Shown piece after piece: positions 53,022 to 64,000 of a DNA stretch of 64,000 bases (its first letter is position 1; each line of letters opens with the position of its first letter). The DNA lies in contig CM076189.1 in NCBI GenBank assembly GCA_038277395.1, forward strand, positions 107,744,154 through 107,808,153, written 5' to 3'. Source of the DNA: Dryocosmus kuriphilus (Eukaryota; Arthropoda; Insecta; Hymenoptera; Cynipidae). The notes below the pieces were generated by a model. The model had not been told where the DNA came from. It did not search any database and saw only the letters and a program-made list of their open reading frames with translations. The translations under genes and the position numbers were made by a program.

Positions 53022-53735
53022 CTACTTGGTGGGTTCCCGTCACCAATACGCAGCGCATCCTCAGGTTGCGGATAGAGGAACGGCCACTGAAGCTGAATAA
53101 CTTATGAGGTTAACTGCGAATACAAGAATAAGCAGTCGCGGAGAGCCGATAGGAACCAGCCATGGTTGCGGTGAGCCCACAGTGGTAAAAAATAGGTACA
53201 CGACAGACATGATATGGAGAAATCACCCTTTCGCGTCTATACGCAATAGATGGGTTTTATCATGCCGACGCGCAGAGTGTATCCACGTTTAAACACTACC
53301 CGAAACAGAATTAAAAATCCAGCGGCCCCATCGGACAACACAGCGATGATACTGCAGGCAAGGGATGTGTGGAATAACTCGCTTGCATGGTCAGCGTGGT
53401 ATTAATGCCAGTATAGTGCACTACCTTGCAGGGGGACGTTCATGTATGGAGCAGATACCTTAATGTATCAGACGACAAGATGACATGATCGTTGTCAAAG
53501 CCAGAAAGCTCTCATACATAGACAGAGGGAGGGTGGAGTTTCGCTGTAGCATCGATAGGGATCGGACTTGTTATGTGTGCTCTCTGGTCAGCTTGTAATC
53601 ATGTGCTTTGTTTTACAAAATTTGCACCTGAAATGTGAGACCGATAATTTCGCATTTCTTCTAAAAGGACATAGGTGTGTCTTGCGTTTGGCAGTGCATG
53701 TTCGGATATTTAAAATACTGTTATTTTAAGATGTA

Positions 53736-54533
53736 ATGATGACAGTGGGTGACTTTGACCTAAAGAAAGCTATAAGCTGCCTTACAAGGAGCCTGGAAGA
53801 GCTCAAATGTTCGCATAATGATCTGCGACAAGAATTACGTGAGTCTTGCGTCATTTCCAAAGAAATTAGATCTCATATGGGTATTTTTTCTGAAAAAGTT
53901 GCTGAGATGGAAAGGAAATTGGATAACGTAGAACGCAGAGAGAGAATGAACAACATTATTATATTTGGTATGAAGGACCACGACAATCATAAAGGCCTGC
54001 TCGCTACAATAATAACAACATTCCAGGGCGTTAATTTGGAGATACCTGAGTTAGCAATCCCTGACGTTTATAGACTGGGGAAAAACATGTGTAAACGTCC
54101 TGTATTTGTCAGGTTTATTGCAGCAAGGTAGATGAAAAGTTCTTTCAATAAATTGTCGGAGTTTAAGAAGATCAACCTTGTCATTTCAAATGATCGATCC
54201 AAGCAAGAAAGTGTGTTGCGTAAAGAACTCCGTACACAGAAAGAGATTTTGAAGAAAACTGGAATTCAAGTCAACATTAAAAGAAATAAACTATTTGTTG
54301 GGGAGAAAGAATTCGCACATGATGAGATTGAATCTATAATTAAAAATAGCAAACAGCGTAGGATTCAAGACGTCTACAGTGAAGTTACAAAGCAGCAGAG
54401 AGAAGAACGAAAAATAAAAAAGAGAGGACGAATGTCAAATAGAGATTTTCTGTCTGAGGACAAACACAATAAATGTTTGAAGTCCTTTCTCACGAATGAC
54501 AAGACGGGCATCTTTTTCGACTCACCCACATAG
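53736..54533 (+). pseudogene. Nested LINE ORF1, one in-frame stop
   Basis: The start MMTVGDFDLKKAISCL leads to a coiled coil (about residues 10-70: LEELKCSHNDLRQELRES, AEMERKLDNVERRERM), then an RRM-like part with NNIIIFGMKDHDNH, DVYRLGKNMCKRPVFVRF. TAG at 54129-54131 interrupts; the same frame continues KLSEFKKINLVISNDRSKQE and IKRNKLFVGEKEF and ends in a basic tail. This is the L1-ORF1p-like (Transposase_22-type) layout: trimerising coil plus RNA-binding domains. Confidence 0.78.
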
Positions 54534-54599
54534 AAGAAGGACTCGACGGTATAGCCGAAAGTTCTTGTTACTCAAGCTGAATTGATTCCTGATATATCT

Positions 54600-55400
54600 T
54601 CTAAGATCATCTTTTGGAACATGCATGGTCTCTTTAACCTGAAGTATATTGAAAGTTCGTTCAAGTGTTCGGATATTTTGTGTGCATATGAAACTTGGCT
54701 GGGATCACCGAATTTGCATACTGCAGATTTATGCAGGGATATGCAGTTGTTTCGTTAGTCGCTTGGGGAGACGCATCCAAGGGCAGAGGAAAGGGTGGTA
54801 TTTTGGTAGCCTTGAGTAGTCGGGTATATGCCGCTAATTTAATTCATTCTTCTTGTGATTTTATTATACTTAAGGTTCGGCATGATTCGACAGAATTAAT
54901 ATTGGTGGTTGCTTATATCCCACCTCTCTCGAGCATTAATGCATTCCTGGAAAATTTCAATGTTGTTTTATCCTCAATACATAATATGTATTCGCACCTG
55001 CCTATAAATTATTGGAGGCGATTTTAATTGTAGAGTGGGTACGCTTGATGAGCTTAATGAAAGTATCTTTAGGAACTGCCACAACTTTTCTGCTAAAAGG
55101 ACACCGAATGACTCTGTTACAAATAATAGGGGCAAACATTTGGCTTCGTTTATGGGCAACCATAGATTTTGTCTTTCAAACGGTACTTCGAGAAGATTCA
55201 CCTGCGAATTTTATGTTTAAACGACATCCTAGTTCAAGCGTATTTGACCTTGTATGTGCTTCGGTTGACCGGCTTGCATTGTTGAATGATTTTAAAGTAT
55301 TACAAGTTTTGTCTATGTCTGATCACCTGCCTGTTTCTCTAACACTAAATTTTGTTTTCCTCCCCGAGTGTTGTAAGCACAGCCAATGTGAGATATAAAA
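54600..55400 (+). pseudogene. Nested LINE endonuclease
   Basis: Pieces in order: IIFWNMHGLFN (N motif), ILCAYETWL (E motif), GKGGILVALSSRVYAA, IILKVRHDSTELILVVAYIPP, then in a shifted frame GDFNCRVGTLDELNE (D and N) and FDLVCASVD..., MSDHLPVSL (SDH). All catalytic residues can still be seen, but across at least three frames and several stops. Confidence 0.82.
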
Positions 55401-55489
55401 CTAACATTTAATAATAGTCAGACTGACGTTCTCGCCGCATGCAGGAGATGGAGGAATGAGATTGCAGTGTTAATGGCGATGCAAACTTA

Positions 55490-56361
55490 TTGAACGATAA
55501 TTTAATAACTGTAATTTTGGATGTTGCAAGGGAATTAGGTATGACTCAAAATCTGTCCGGTGGAATAGCAATTAGATACGCTAACGAGCCTTGGTTTGAC
55601 AAGGATCTTCGAGTCGCCAGAGGTAGCATAGACGTGAAGTTTCAGGCCTTTCAGGGAAATGGTAATATTGAGATGATTCGTGTGGCGTATTTTGGCGTTA
55701 AGAAAAGATATTTAAAATTGCTACAGAACAAGAGAATCGAATAAGAAAATAATATTTTTTATCAAATAGCTTCTGCACGTAACACGTCAACCTTTTGGTC
55801 TATTATCAATAAGAGGTGTAAGCAATTGGCAGCACCAAACTTTGTAAATGTTAACATGCGGCATACCTGGCTACGAGATTTGTTTCCTATTAAAATAATT
55901 AGTCACCCTATTGAGGTTTATATTTCTGATCCTGTGCTGGATGGCATTATTAGATTCAGTGAACTGAATTCAAGTCTGAAAAAATGTAAAGAGGGTAAAG
56001 CAACGGGATCTGATCTAATTAGCTATAGTTTTTTCAAAAATCTGCCTGAGAACTGGTTATATTATTTGGAAAAAATTTTTAACAGCTTTATGGGGACTGA
56101 AAAAGTTCCAAAGGCTTGGGGGTGCTTGACTACGATAATGCTACTTAAAGGGGTGATCCGGATATTCCCGATAATTATAGACCGATAACTCTAGTGAATT
56201 GCATTGCAAAAATTTTTACGCGAATTTTGACGGATAGATTAAATGCTTGGGGTGAAGAACGGAATGCAATTCCGGAATTTCAGTCTGGTTTTAGAAAGGG
56301 TCGGGGCTGCCTGGATAACCTTTTTACCTTACATTCGGTGATCTAGATACACTTAAGACAG
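55490..56361 (+). pseudogene. Nested LINE reverse transcriptase, part before the DNA transposon
   Basis: EPWFDKDLRVARGSIDVKFQAF (55490-55744) is the usual region before RT. Then come SLKKCKEGKATGSDLISYSFFKNL (55826-56188), and, after a shift, DNYRPITLVNCIAKIFTRILTDRL and FQSGFRKGRGCLDNLFTLHS. The frame is interrupted at 56371 by the transposon. Confidence 0.85.
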
Positions 56362-56370
56362 CCAAGAAGT

Positions 56371-56663
56371 TAGGGTGACCAAATTTTTCGCAAAGTTCGA
56401 AATGAGTCTGGGAGCGCTCGGATCTAGATTCTGATATACCAGAGGAGTAACGTGTAAAAAAAGAATTCAAATTAAGCAATATTTAGAGGTTGCGCATAGA
56501 CCTCAAAGTTTTTCATAGTCATTGGAAATAAAACGTGCCGAAAACTTGCTTAGGACCCGTGATACGGCCAAATACACCAAGACCTTTTCGACTCAAATTT
56601 TCAAATACCGTTGAAATATGAAAAAAAAAAACTAAGTATTCAAAATTTCGAAATTTTGTTGCC
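56371..56663 (+). repeat. DNA transposon left long inverted repeat
   Basis: It aligns with the reverse complement of about 59470-59762, with scattered substitutions and a few small indels in the A-run. The match fades after GTTGCC. Confidence 0.87.
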
Positions 56664-56715
56664 CATCTTCCAGGGGTATATTGAAATTTTTTTTTAAGCT
56701 TCCAACAAAATTTTA

Positions 56716-59134
56716 TTAAACATTTTTGTGAGCCTCCCTATGTGCAGCTACAACAAGTAACAAATCTTGTTTTTCTTTCTCATCTTTTGTGATAATGTTG
56801 CAATACTCTGTTATAAGTTTGATCGCCCTTTCGGCATTGTCATTCACAACTCTCAAATTCTGTAAAATTTGTCGGTCTCTGGGAAAATTCTCCATATCAC
56901 TCCAAACGGAAGGATTAGATTGTACGTATGAACCTGACAGCTTTAAGATTCTTAAAAAAGAGTTTGACTTATTCAACAAAGTGAGACAGTGTCAAATCAC
57001 TGTTAATTGTCTCACGGAAAATTTGAGAGCGCTTTGGTGGGTCCTCAACGCCGTCTTTGGATTCTAAATTTGCTACCATTTCTTTTTTAACATCTACTGG
57101 AACCCTATCATCATAGAGTGCTAAGGGCACAAGATCACTGCATAAATACCACAAATGGCTCATGAATTTAGTAAGTGCTGCGACCCACGCCTTGCGGCGC
57201 TTCTCGTGGCACTTCAAGAGTTTCAAAAATTCAAGGTCGTTGCAGGGGGCCATAACTGCACTTGGGCATTGAAACCAAACCCTAAAATAGGCCGCCGTGA
57301 TGAAAACACAAATATCCTCGAGTCCATTTCTCTCTTGGGGGGTAGTGATGATCTGTTTCTGGAAAAGAAACATCTTCAAGGCGTACACTGCTCGTACCAT
57401 CCATCGGGTCTTGTTCATGGCACCGGACTTCCTAAAAGAGATCCCGCCAGGTGGTACTCCCCCAAGGAAGATAATACTAAGCTGGAGGAGCTCTTTGTAA
57501 TCATCACGCGGCTGCACAACCTGCACAATTTTAGTGTATTGTTAGAAACTAATTTCTAGCTCTGTAGATCTGTTATACACTCTAAAAATACGTACTTTCA
57601 ATTGATCGGTACAAAATTGAATTGTAACGTCCGGGTCTCCTGGAAACCGTCGCAGCGCTGCTTTGCCTATCACAGTGAACTTATCTGTAGAGAAACCGAG
57701 AGAAACTCGCTTTATATGACACTATTTAAATTTTGTACTGGCGTAATTTTGAAGTATATTTACATACCTTTGTTTATGTTACTCCAAAAGTTTTGGAATT
57801 TAGGGAAAAGCGGGTGAATATCTGGGGAGCTTGCGTGACCTAGGGTTTGGTTAAAGGCTGCCTCAAGCACGAGCTCAAAAACATGGTGCCTACATGCCAG
57901 GTTAAGGAGATCCTTTCCAAGTCGATGCTCGATTAGAACGCAAGCACCGCCTTTCCTTCCAGAGTTTGAACTGGTGGTGTCAAAGCACATTGCCACAACA
58001 TATCTAACTAAACCCCATTCACGGAGCGCAGCAACAACTGCGTCAGCTTAATCGGTTCCGCAGCCAGATTTGAGAATTCGTACACTTAGAGGTTGATCCT
58101 TAGACCCGCAGGATATTGAAATGGCCAAGAGACCTACTTTTTCCCCAACTGTAAAAAAACAAGTCACAATATAATACATTGCTAATCTCGCGTCGAAGCA
58201 CACCTACATTAGCAATTTTGATTTTTGATTTGAGAAGCAAGTTGGCTAGTGAATTTTTTCCTGGCATTGTACACTGTGACGTAGCTGAGTTTTACGCTTT
58301 CTTTATTATCGAAGACACTCTTAACTGTGGACTCAAACAAATGTTTGGCATTTCTTGTTGTAGTTTTCGTCCTCTGCATTGCGGCGACTATTTCAGGGGT
58401 CGCAAAGTCTACCTTGCACTTTTTGTATGCCCTGTGGTTTCCGTGGTAGAAAAAATCTTGATCCTTCTTTTTTATCATCATTCAACTCTTCATCGTCTAA
58501 TCCTTACACCTTCTCTACTTTTACAAACATTAAATTTTTTCTCCTCATCTGAACGTCTCTTTCTTTCTTCTTCCTTTGCCTTTATCTCTCTAATTTTCTT
58601 CTCTTTCTCAGCTAGTTTCTTGTCTGTACTCATTATAGCTCCTCTTCTGCCTTTTTCCCTCTGAGCTTCAAGAAATGCCCAGTCCTCAGGGATTTTAATT
58701 AGAGTTTTTGCATCTTGATGCGCTATGTCAAACACTTCTTCTAAATTTTCGAGGAATTTGTTCCTTTACGCCTCGTACTTTTCACCTGTTCTAGATTTAT
58801 TTTTCCGTAATCCCTGGTAAGTATCCTTGTACATACTCTCAAGGTTGTTCACAATATTTACCTTAACAGGTTGGGGATTCTAGCTTTCTCCCAGAATAGC
58901 AATATCTCATCCACTACCAGAGCAGCACTCTCGCGAATAGAATTTTTGTATTCCTTGTGATGCAGCAGAAATCGCCGGAATGCCTGACCTCTTGAATGTA
59001 ACTTGCAGCCGGCGATAGAGCCAATAGGGTGGCCCACCAACCACTGCTGAGTGTCCCTCCTTGTCACTATGCATTTCACTTGAGTCACAGGACACGCTGG
59101 CTTTGAGTACGACATCACCAACTCTTTCACTCAT
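56716..59134 (-). pseudogene. Transposase-like gene of the long-TIR DNA transposon (broken)
   Basis: Blocks on the minus strand, N- to C-terminal: GQAFRRFLLHHKEYKNSIRE with ALVVDEILLFWEKARIPNL (59130-58858), MFDIAHQDAKTLIKIPED and KEKKIREIKAKEEERKR (58735-58490), DFATPEIVAAMQRTKTTTRN (58481-58209), MCFDTTSSNSGRKGGACVLIE and DLLNLACRHHVFELVLEAAF (57996-57760), KTRWMVRAVYALKMFLF (57526-56969), VVNDNAERAIKLI (56979-56716). Frames change between blocks. I recall this set as an arthropod/cnidarian repeat protein of unassigned type. The conserved CFDTT and ACRHH boxes could be catalytic. Confidence 0.65.
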
Positions 59135-59469
59135 ACCACGAGCACAACCGAGTTCACTATGAATGATACCGCGACTTTAAACTGCTTCGTTTTAGAGCGC
59201 GGGTTTTGTCGGCAGACCGGCAGACCGTGTTGAGATTTATCAAAACACGCCACACTTGCTACGGGTAGGACAGTGCGAGTCTAGAATGAGCGGTAGCGGG
59301 TCGAGTTTTAACTTGTCCATGTATGGGTATCCCCCCGGTCACTAGATTTCCAGATAGATCTAGCGAGCCGGGTAAACAGACTTGTTCAGATTTGTGTCGC
59401 AGGATGAGGGGAAAGGGAGGTGAAGATGGATATCATTTCCGGGGCAAATATTCGTTGCCCCGGAAATGT

Positions 59470-59762
59470 AGGCAACCCGATTTTCAAACATTGAATACTT
59501 TTAATTTGTTTTTTCATATTTCAACGGTATTTGAAAATTTGAGTCGAACCGGTTTTCGTGGTTTTGGCCATATTACGGCTCCTAAGCCAGTTTTCGGCAC
59601 GTTTTATTTCCAATGAGTATGAAAAACTTTCAGGTCAATGCGCAACCTCTAAATATTGTTTAATTTGAATTTTTTTTACACGTTACTCCTCTAGTATATC
59701 AGAACCTAGATCCGAGCGCTCCCAGACTCATTTCGAACTTTGCGGAAAATTTGATCACCCTA
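59470..59762 (-). repeat. DNA transposon right long inverted repeat
   Basis: Reverse-complement partner of 56371-56663. The outermost bases are TAGGGTGATCAAAT read inward. Confidence 0.87.
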
Positions 59763-59771
59763 CCAAGAAGT

Positions 59772-60957
59772 GCAGTCTACGCTGCATTTGTAGATCTTAA
59801 AAGCGCGTTTACATCGGTTCCACATGATCTCTTATGGTACAAGCTGCATACTCTTAGTGTAAGCACGAAAATAATAAATATTCTTAGAAATTTTTATGAA
59901 AGTGGGTACGCTTGTGTAAGAACAAACCAGGGCATTACCGAACCTGTTCAGGTGTCGCAGGGTGTTCTAGGGAGATGTACCAAGTCCTCTATTATTTTCT
60001 AGTGACTTTACACTAGTGACTTAGAAACTTTTTTATTGAATCAAGGTTGCAGAGGTCTATCGGTAACTAGAGTGATACAAACTTTATTGTTAGCTTACGC
60101 GGATGACTTGGTCCTTCTATCTGATACACCGACGGAATTAAATAGAAAACTTGAGGCCCTAAGACCATATTGTATACAAAATGGCTTGGTTGTCAACGCA
60201 AAAAAACTAAGATTGTTATTTTCCGAAAAAATGCTAGAAACTGTGTAAAAAAGTTCATTTTCTTTAAACAAGATGAGGACAGAATTTAAGTCACAAACAG
60301 TTATAATTACCTTGGAATTATTCATAGTAACTCTTGTAAGTTTACGGAAGCCACGAGAAAATTTGTCAGTTCAGCAAATGCGTTTGCGGGTGCTACGTTG
60401 AGAATCATTAACGATTTCAAAGTAGACTCTTGTTCAGCCTATATTAGATTTACGAAAGCTTGGTTAAGACTTCACTATTGTATGGGATTCAGGTGTGGGG
60501 CCAAGCCTCTCTTGGGGCTCTGGAGAGAGCTCAGCTGGGCTTCTTTAGGAAACTGCTTCATTTGCCAACATGCACACCAAACTACGCGGTAAGATTGAAT
60601 GTGGGTAGACCTTCATTGTCCTGTGTAGTCCTTGCTAGGACACTATATTGGATAGAAAAAATTTCTTATATGGACTCTTCACTGTATCCGAGACAGTGTT
60701 TGGAGAGAGTAATAGAGTTGGCACCGTCTAAGCCAAGAAATAACTATGCGAACTTGTTTTCACAAATTAGACATTATTTTAAGGCATGTGATATGCTGGA
60801 CTTATTGAACGAGGCCTCTTTGGAGGATCTGGCCTCTAACGCAAGCGTGGTATTGTGTGGCTACATGAAGGCCCCTCTCGGAAGGGATCTGGATTCTAGG
60901 GCGCTCTCACGGGGCTTGCAGGTCCGGCCTTACCTTTGCTTGCAACAAGGTACTTAG
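59772..60957 (+). pseudogene. Nested LINE reverse transcriptase, part after the DNA transposon
   Basis: It resumes with YAAFVDLKSAFTSVPHDLLW (motif A, first aspartate), then VQVSQGVLGRC (QG motif, partly damaged) and LLLAYADDLVLLSDT (60036-60248, catalytic YADD). Thumb and connection pieces follow: NYLGIIHSNSCKF, SLLYGIQVWGQASLGALERAQ and FFRKLLHLP (60460-60957). At least three frame changes. Confidence 0.85.
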
Positions 60958-61385
60958 TTTCTATCTTAGTTGTAGAATTAACTCAAATTTAGGAGAGGTT
61001 TGTCTCAGCTAAGACTTGCAAATAAGCATTCAGAGTACATTTATTTGATTAGAAAACGGTACAAAGTTTTTAGTACTGATCTATGCCCGCTGTGTTTCAT
61101 GGATAGTGTGGGTCTTGACCATTTTCTTAGTGGCTGTACTCGACTTACAGAACTTAGAGCAAAATATTGTACAGAATTAACTTCATGTGCTCACCAAGTA
61201 ATGCTTTGGAAGGTTATGTTATCCTCAACTGTCACAGCGAGATGTAAGAAATCTATTCGTATGCTTATAGAAATGTTGGAGGTTTCTCCATAGTTTATAA
61301 ACAAATTTTCTGTGTTTCTTTTCTCAGTGCATTATTTTATATTAATGTAATATGCGTTAGACGGTATACACTCAATAAAGCAATA
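60958..61385 (+). pseudogene. Nested LINE C-terminal zinc region and 3' end
   Basis: CPLCFMDSVGLDHFLSGC (about 61085-61140) is a C-x2-C...H-x4-C motif typical of LINE C-termini. The frame ends at 61291-61293. A short 3' UTR finishes with CAATAAAGCAATA and the target duplication. Confidence 0.75.
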
Positions 61386-61395
61386 ATAGACAGAG

Positions 61396-63202
61396 AGAGG
61401 TACGGAGGTTATCACTTCTGGACGGTGGACTCACCTGTATTCTGAGCAGGATCTCTCGCGTGCGATTTCTTAAAATAATCATGGCTAGCTTCCAAAAACA
61501 AACAAATAGAATAAAACGTCTTAAGGCGAACTCTGAACGCGCGTGGTCTAAATAATGGCAGACTTAGCTCACTCATGGAGATAACAAAGTGTTAGGATAT
61601 TGATATAATAACACTTCAAGAAAATTGCTGGCCGGGCGAGTACGAATCAATTTCTAAGGATAACTATACTCTTCACCATGGGGAAGCTAAAGGCCGCAAA
61701 CTGAGGACCTGCTTCCTTATTAATAAATGAATGTCGCAAGCGGTTATCGATATGCGATTCATTAACGACCGGTTAACTGCGCTACCGAGGCCAAAGACGA
61801 AGATATTTTTTTACGAAATAATCGAACAAGTTCTTGAAAAGCGCAAGAAGTTTGACGCAAAAATAGTATTGCGAGATTTCAACGCGAAAATTGGAAAAGA
61901 ACCGATATATATGCCCCCCAGAGCCAAGAGTCCATTTCAATATAGATAAGTTTAAAACACCAAGAGAAACATTGAATTATAAGGTAAAACAATTTTAATA
62001 TTTTCGAAGCTCTTCAAAAACAGAGAAACGAAAGCGATAATTGTGTATAGAACTCGGAAACTCTTCGGGGAAATATGAGAAAGGCGATAAAGACAACCGC
62101 GAAATGTATTATCGGTTTAAAGAAATTAACCAAAAGCAAACCGTGCTTCGACGAAGAGCGCAAGCTCTGGTTTGAAAAGCGAACAGAGGACAAACTCGTG
62201 AGTCCACAAAGTAAGTGCTATCAAACACACAAGAAGTATCTCGAGATTAGTAAAAGTACAAATAGGTTCTACAGATCAAAGAAAATGGAGTGGGACAAGA
62301 ATAAAGTACTAGCAATAGACACGCATAATAAACAAAATAACTCACGTGAGATGTACAGGGAGTCAATTTTCTAAGGAAGGGCTTTCAAAGTAGAATGGAA
62401 GTAATGTGGGACGAAAATGGCAATATAGTAGCTGATGCGACAGAGTGATTTTTATGGAAAAAAAACTACTACTTCGATAAGCTATTATACGTACGCGAAG
62501 CCTCCATAGAAGCTAATTTCGGTCAATTCCACTCTACTGAACCACTAGTTGATGAGCTTAGTTATAAATAAATAGAAATGTCCATAAAGTAGTTAAAAAA
62601 TAACAAAGCCGCGGGCATTGACAGCCCACCGTCAGAACTGATAAGCAATGCGTGCCGTCGTCCCACAATGCAAATTTATAAATTAATGCGCGCAATCAGC
62701 AAAACGGAGCGCATACCGGAGGAATGGAATATCTCTACTGTTATACCCAGCTTTGAAAAAGGCGACAAAATAAACGGTAACAATTCCCGGGGAATTTCAC
62801 TTGTGCCTTCGTGCTATAAGATCCCGTTCAATGTAATCATAAGTAGATTAACCCTCTTTGCTGACGAAATCATTGGGGATTGCCAGGGTGGATTCTAATG
62901 AAACCGGTCTACAAGCAATCAAATGTATACAATTGGGAAACTGTTAGAAAAGAAATGGGAATTTAATGAAGCGATCCATCAGCTATTTATCGACTTCAAA
63001 AAAGCCTACGACTTTATTATGCGCACATGAATACACGGGATTCTGGAGTTCTTGGGTGTAAAAAGGAAATTGTTTGACTTATCAAAGTGTGCTTGAGAGG
63101 CAGTAAGGGTAGAATACGCGTAAACGGAATTTTATCTGAAAAGTTTTTGAGCCATGATGGCCTGAAACAGGGCGACGCGCTTTCGTGCATCCTTTTCTAC
63201 AT
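61396..63202 (+). pseudogene. RTE copy 2 endonuclease and reverse transcriptase remnants
   Basis: Endonuclease: DIITLQENCWPGEYESIS across frames near 61600, IEQVLEKRKKFDAKIVLRDFNAKIGKE (61731-61949). Linker: AKCIIGLKKLTKSKPCFDEERKLWF (62075-62374). RT: NNKAAGIDSPPSEL near 62600, IPEEWNISTVIPSFEKGDK, NNSRGISLVPSCYKI (62668-62898), then IDFKKAYDF near 62990 and HDGLKQGDALSCILF near 63160. The RT stops there, cut by copy 3, before its YADD box. Stops and shifts are frequent. Confidence 0.83.
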
Positions 63203-64000
63203 ATTTTTATTATCTTTATTATTATTAAACGATTAAGCCGTTTCCCTTTCGGGGTAGGCGTAAGCTCTCACGGTTCTAGCCTCTTTACATTAACACGGAT
63301 TAGGAAGTTTGTATGCTTGTGAATGGAAGACGGTACGTATTGGATGTTATAGATTACAGATCGATCCAGAAGTCGTATGTTGCTCGTTCGAACAACAAAC
63401 TTGTCCCGCAACAACGCCCTGACCGGGTTCTGATCGATGTCTATATCAATCACCCTTGCTGGAGATCTTCGCACACCCATATGTGGATCTATACGGTAAA
63501 TTCAATTCGTCTGATCAGGCAAAGCCCACCACCAGGGCTTATGAGTATCCAAAATCATTCGTTTCTGGCGATCGTCACACATTCCTTATAGACTATACTT
63601 GGCCATTCATGCCTATATTGAAACAGAACTTTTGCTGCATTTACATCCATACGAAGTTTTATGCTAGCTCTTTTATGCCTATGGCTGTATATATATATTC
63701 GCTTGAGAATTTCATTCACATATTCCCACCATTCTTTCCTCGGTATACCTTTTGGTGCGTGACCGTTCACTTTTCTGACATATCCTGACTTCGTTAAAAG
63801 TTCTTCATTCATTCTCTCAACATGACCAAACCATCTCAACAAATTTCTTTCACTCTTGTCCACCAGAGTTTCTTCTACGCCACATTCCTTCAGTACTAAC
63901 TCGTCACCGGCCTTATCTATTAGTGTTTCGCAGCAAATATTCCGCAGGAAACACAACACAACCGCGTTAACTTTAATTCTATCCTTTTCTTAAAATCTCC
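63203..64000 (-). mobile_element. RTE-like non-LTR retrotransposon, copy 3, 3' end (runs off the right edge)
   Basis: On the minus strand the tail is a (TAA)n-like run (AATAATAATAAAG) at about 63205-63226, preceded by CCCCGAAAGGGAAACGGC, a pattern I associate with RTE 3' ends in insects. The 3' UTR spans about 63550-63227. The C-terminal coding part is at 63555-63959. The element starts beyond the window. It sits inside the RT of copy 2, in opposite orientation. Confidence 0.75.
63555..63959 (-). pseudogene. RTE copy 3 C-terminal protein segment
   Basis: RNLLRWFGHVERMNEELLTKS is the conserved tail seen after RT in many insect RTE-like LINEs (the LRWFGHV-RM motif), followed by KGIPRKEWWEYVNEILKRI. 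The frame is open to the window side at about 63959, where sequence similarity to the family (GVEETLVDKSER) continues upstream. Function of this tail is unknown. It may be the end of an otherwise broken ORF, so it is not called as an intact gene. Confidence 0.75.

Larger units (their letters stand above)
56371..59762 (-). mobile_element. DNA transposon with about 293-bp terminal inverted repeats, 3.39 kb
   Basis: It is flanked by the 9-bp duplication CCAAGAAGT (56362-56370 and 59763-59771) and bounded by TAGGGTGA(C/T)CAAAT on both ends. The inverted repeats run to about 56663 and from about 59470. A broken transposase-like gene lies on the minus strand. The duplication length would suit MULE- or hAT-like elements, but the protein is of an arthropod family I cannot assign to a superfamily. 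The LINE RT frame resumes beyond it. Confidence 0.87.
53528..61385 (+). mobile_element. Nested non-LTR retrotransposon (two ORFs, no RNase H), itself split by a DNA transposon
   Basis: It is flanked by the 10-bp duplication ATAGACAGAG (53518-53527 and 61386-61395). Order: 5' UTR, ORF1 (53736-54533), endonuclease (54600-55400), RT (55490-60250), C-terminal zinc region (to 61293) and a 3' end CAATAAAGCAATA. Without the DNA transposon it is about 4.46 kb. ORF1 of coiled-coil plus RRM-like type and the lack of RNase H fit CR1/Jockey-like clades; exact clade is open. Coding frames are broken in many places. Confidence 0.85.
53022..63202 (+). mobile_element. RTE-clade non-LTR retrotransposon, copy 2, split by a nested LINE
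   Basis: The 5' leader (53022-53527) aligns with the reverse complement of 2630-2110 in copy 1. The alignment stops at a target duplication and resumes at 61396, where GGTGGACTCACCTG matches copy 1 at about 2080. Downstream are endonuclease and RT remnants. The element is cut at about 63202 by the tail of RTE copy 3. All frames are broken. Confidence 0.87.

Noticed and set aside
57155..57559. 134-residue plus-strand frame
   Set aside because: It is opposite the transposase block at 56969-57526 on the minus strand, which has the family motifs.

Overview
The window is eukaryotic, AT-rich, intron-bearing DNA from an arthropod, most likely an insect. The evidence is the density and mix of transposable elements: a mariner (DD34D) transposon, Ty3/gypsy and BEL/Pao LTR elements, RTE, LOA-like and R2-like non-LTR elements, and a tRNA-headed SINE. 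Species or order cannot be fixed from the sequence. No bacterial features, CRISPR arrays, rRNA genes or convincing tRNA genes were found. Two exact 500-N scaffold gaps lie at 14225-14724 and 33595-34094.

Layout. 1-2630: broken RTE-clade LINE (minus). 2640-6490: AT-rich degenerate repeats. 6515-12981: full-length LOA-like LINE (minus) with a 14-bp target duplication, split by a 1322-bp mariner at 7578-8899. 13399-14224: C-terminal remnant of an R2-like LINE. 14725-20240: decayed gypsy element G1, with a hairpin-repeat insertion in its polymerase and a single LTR at its end. 20456-22381: giant foldback element (arms about 885 bp) inserted in a gag-like start. 24167-24500 and 25863-26197: two SINE copies. 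26210-29760: BEL/Pao element (minus) with a clean 568-bp insertion at TTAA. 29885-33594: decayed gypsy copy A. 34771-44057: nearly complete gypsy copy B of the same family, with two 355-bp LTRs, primer site, polypurine tract, gag, protease, RT, RNase H, integrase and two extra downstream ORFs. 53022-63202: RTE copy 2 holding a full LINE (53528-61385), which itself holds a DNA transposon (56371-59762). 63203-64000: 3' end of RTE copy 3 (minus).

The one part that does not look like a transposon is 45282-47024 (minus). Three tandem copies of a 486-nt (last one 476-nt) coding block are each preceded by a good 3' splice site; the first two end in a good 5' splice site, and the last has a stop codon followed by a poly(A) signal. 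The introns are 147 and 148 nt and every junction is phase 1, so they read as three in-phase exons of one gene carrying a repeated domain of about 160 residues that I do not recognise. All three frames are intact, while nearly every transposon frame around them is broken. This is the best candidate for an undescribed host gene. A second candidate novelty is the pair of small ORFs after the integrase of gypsy B, which share a C-x2-C-x11-H-x3-C zinc-finger-like module.
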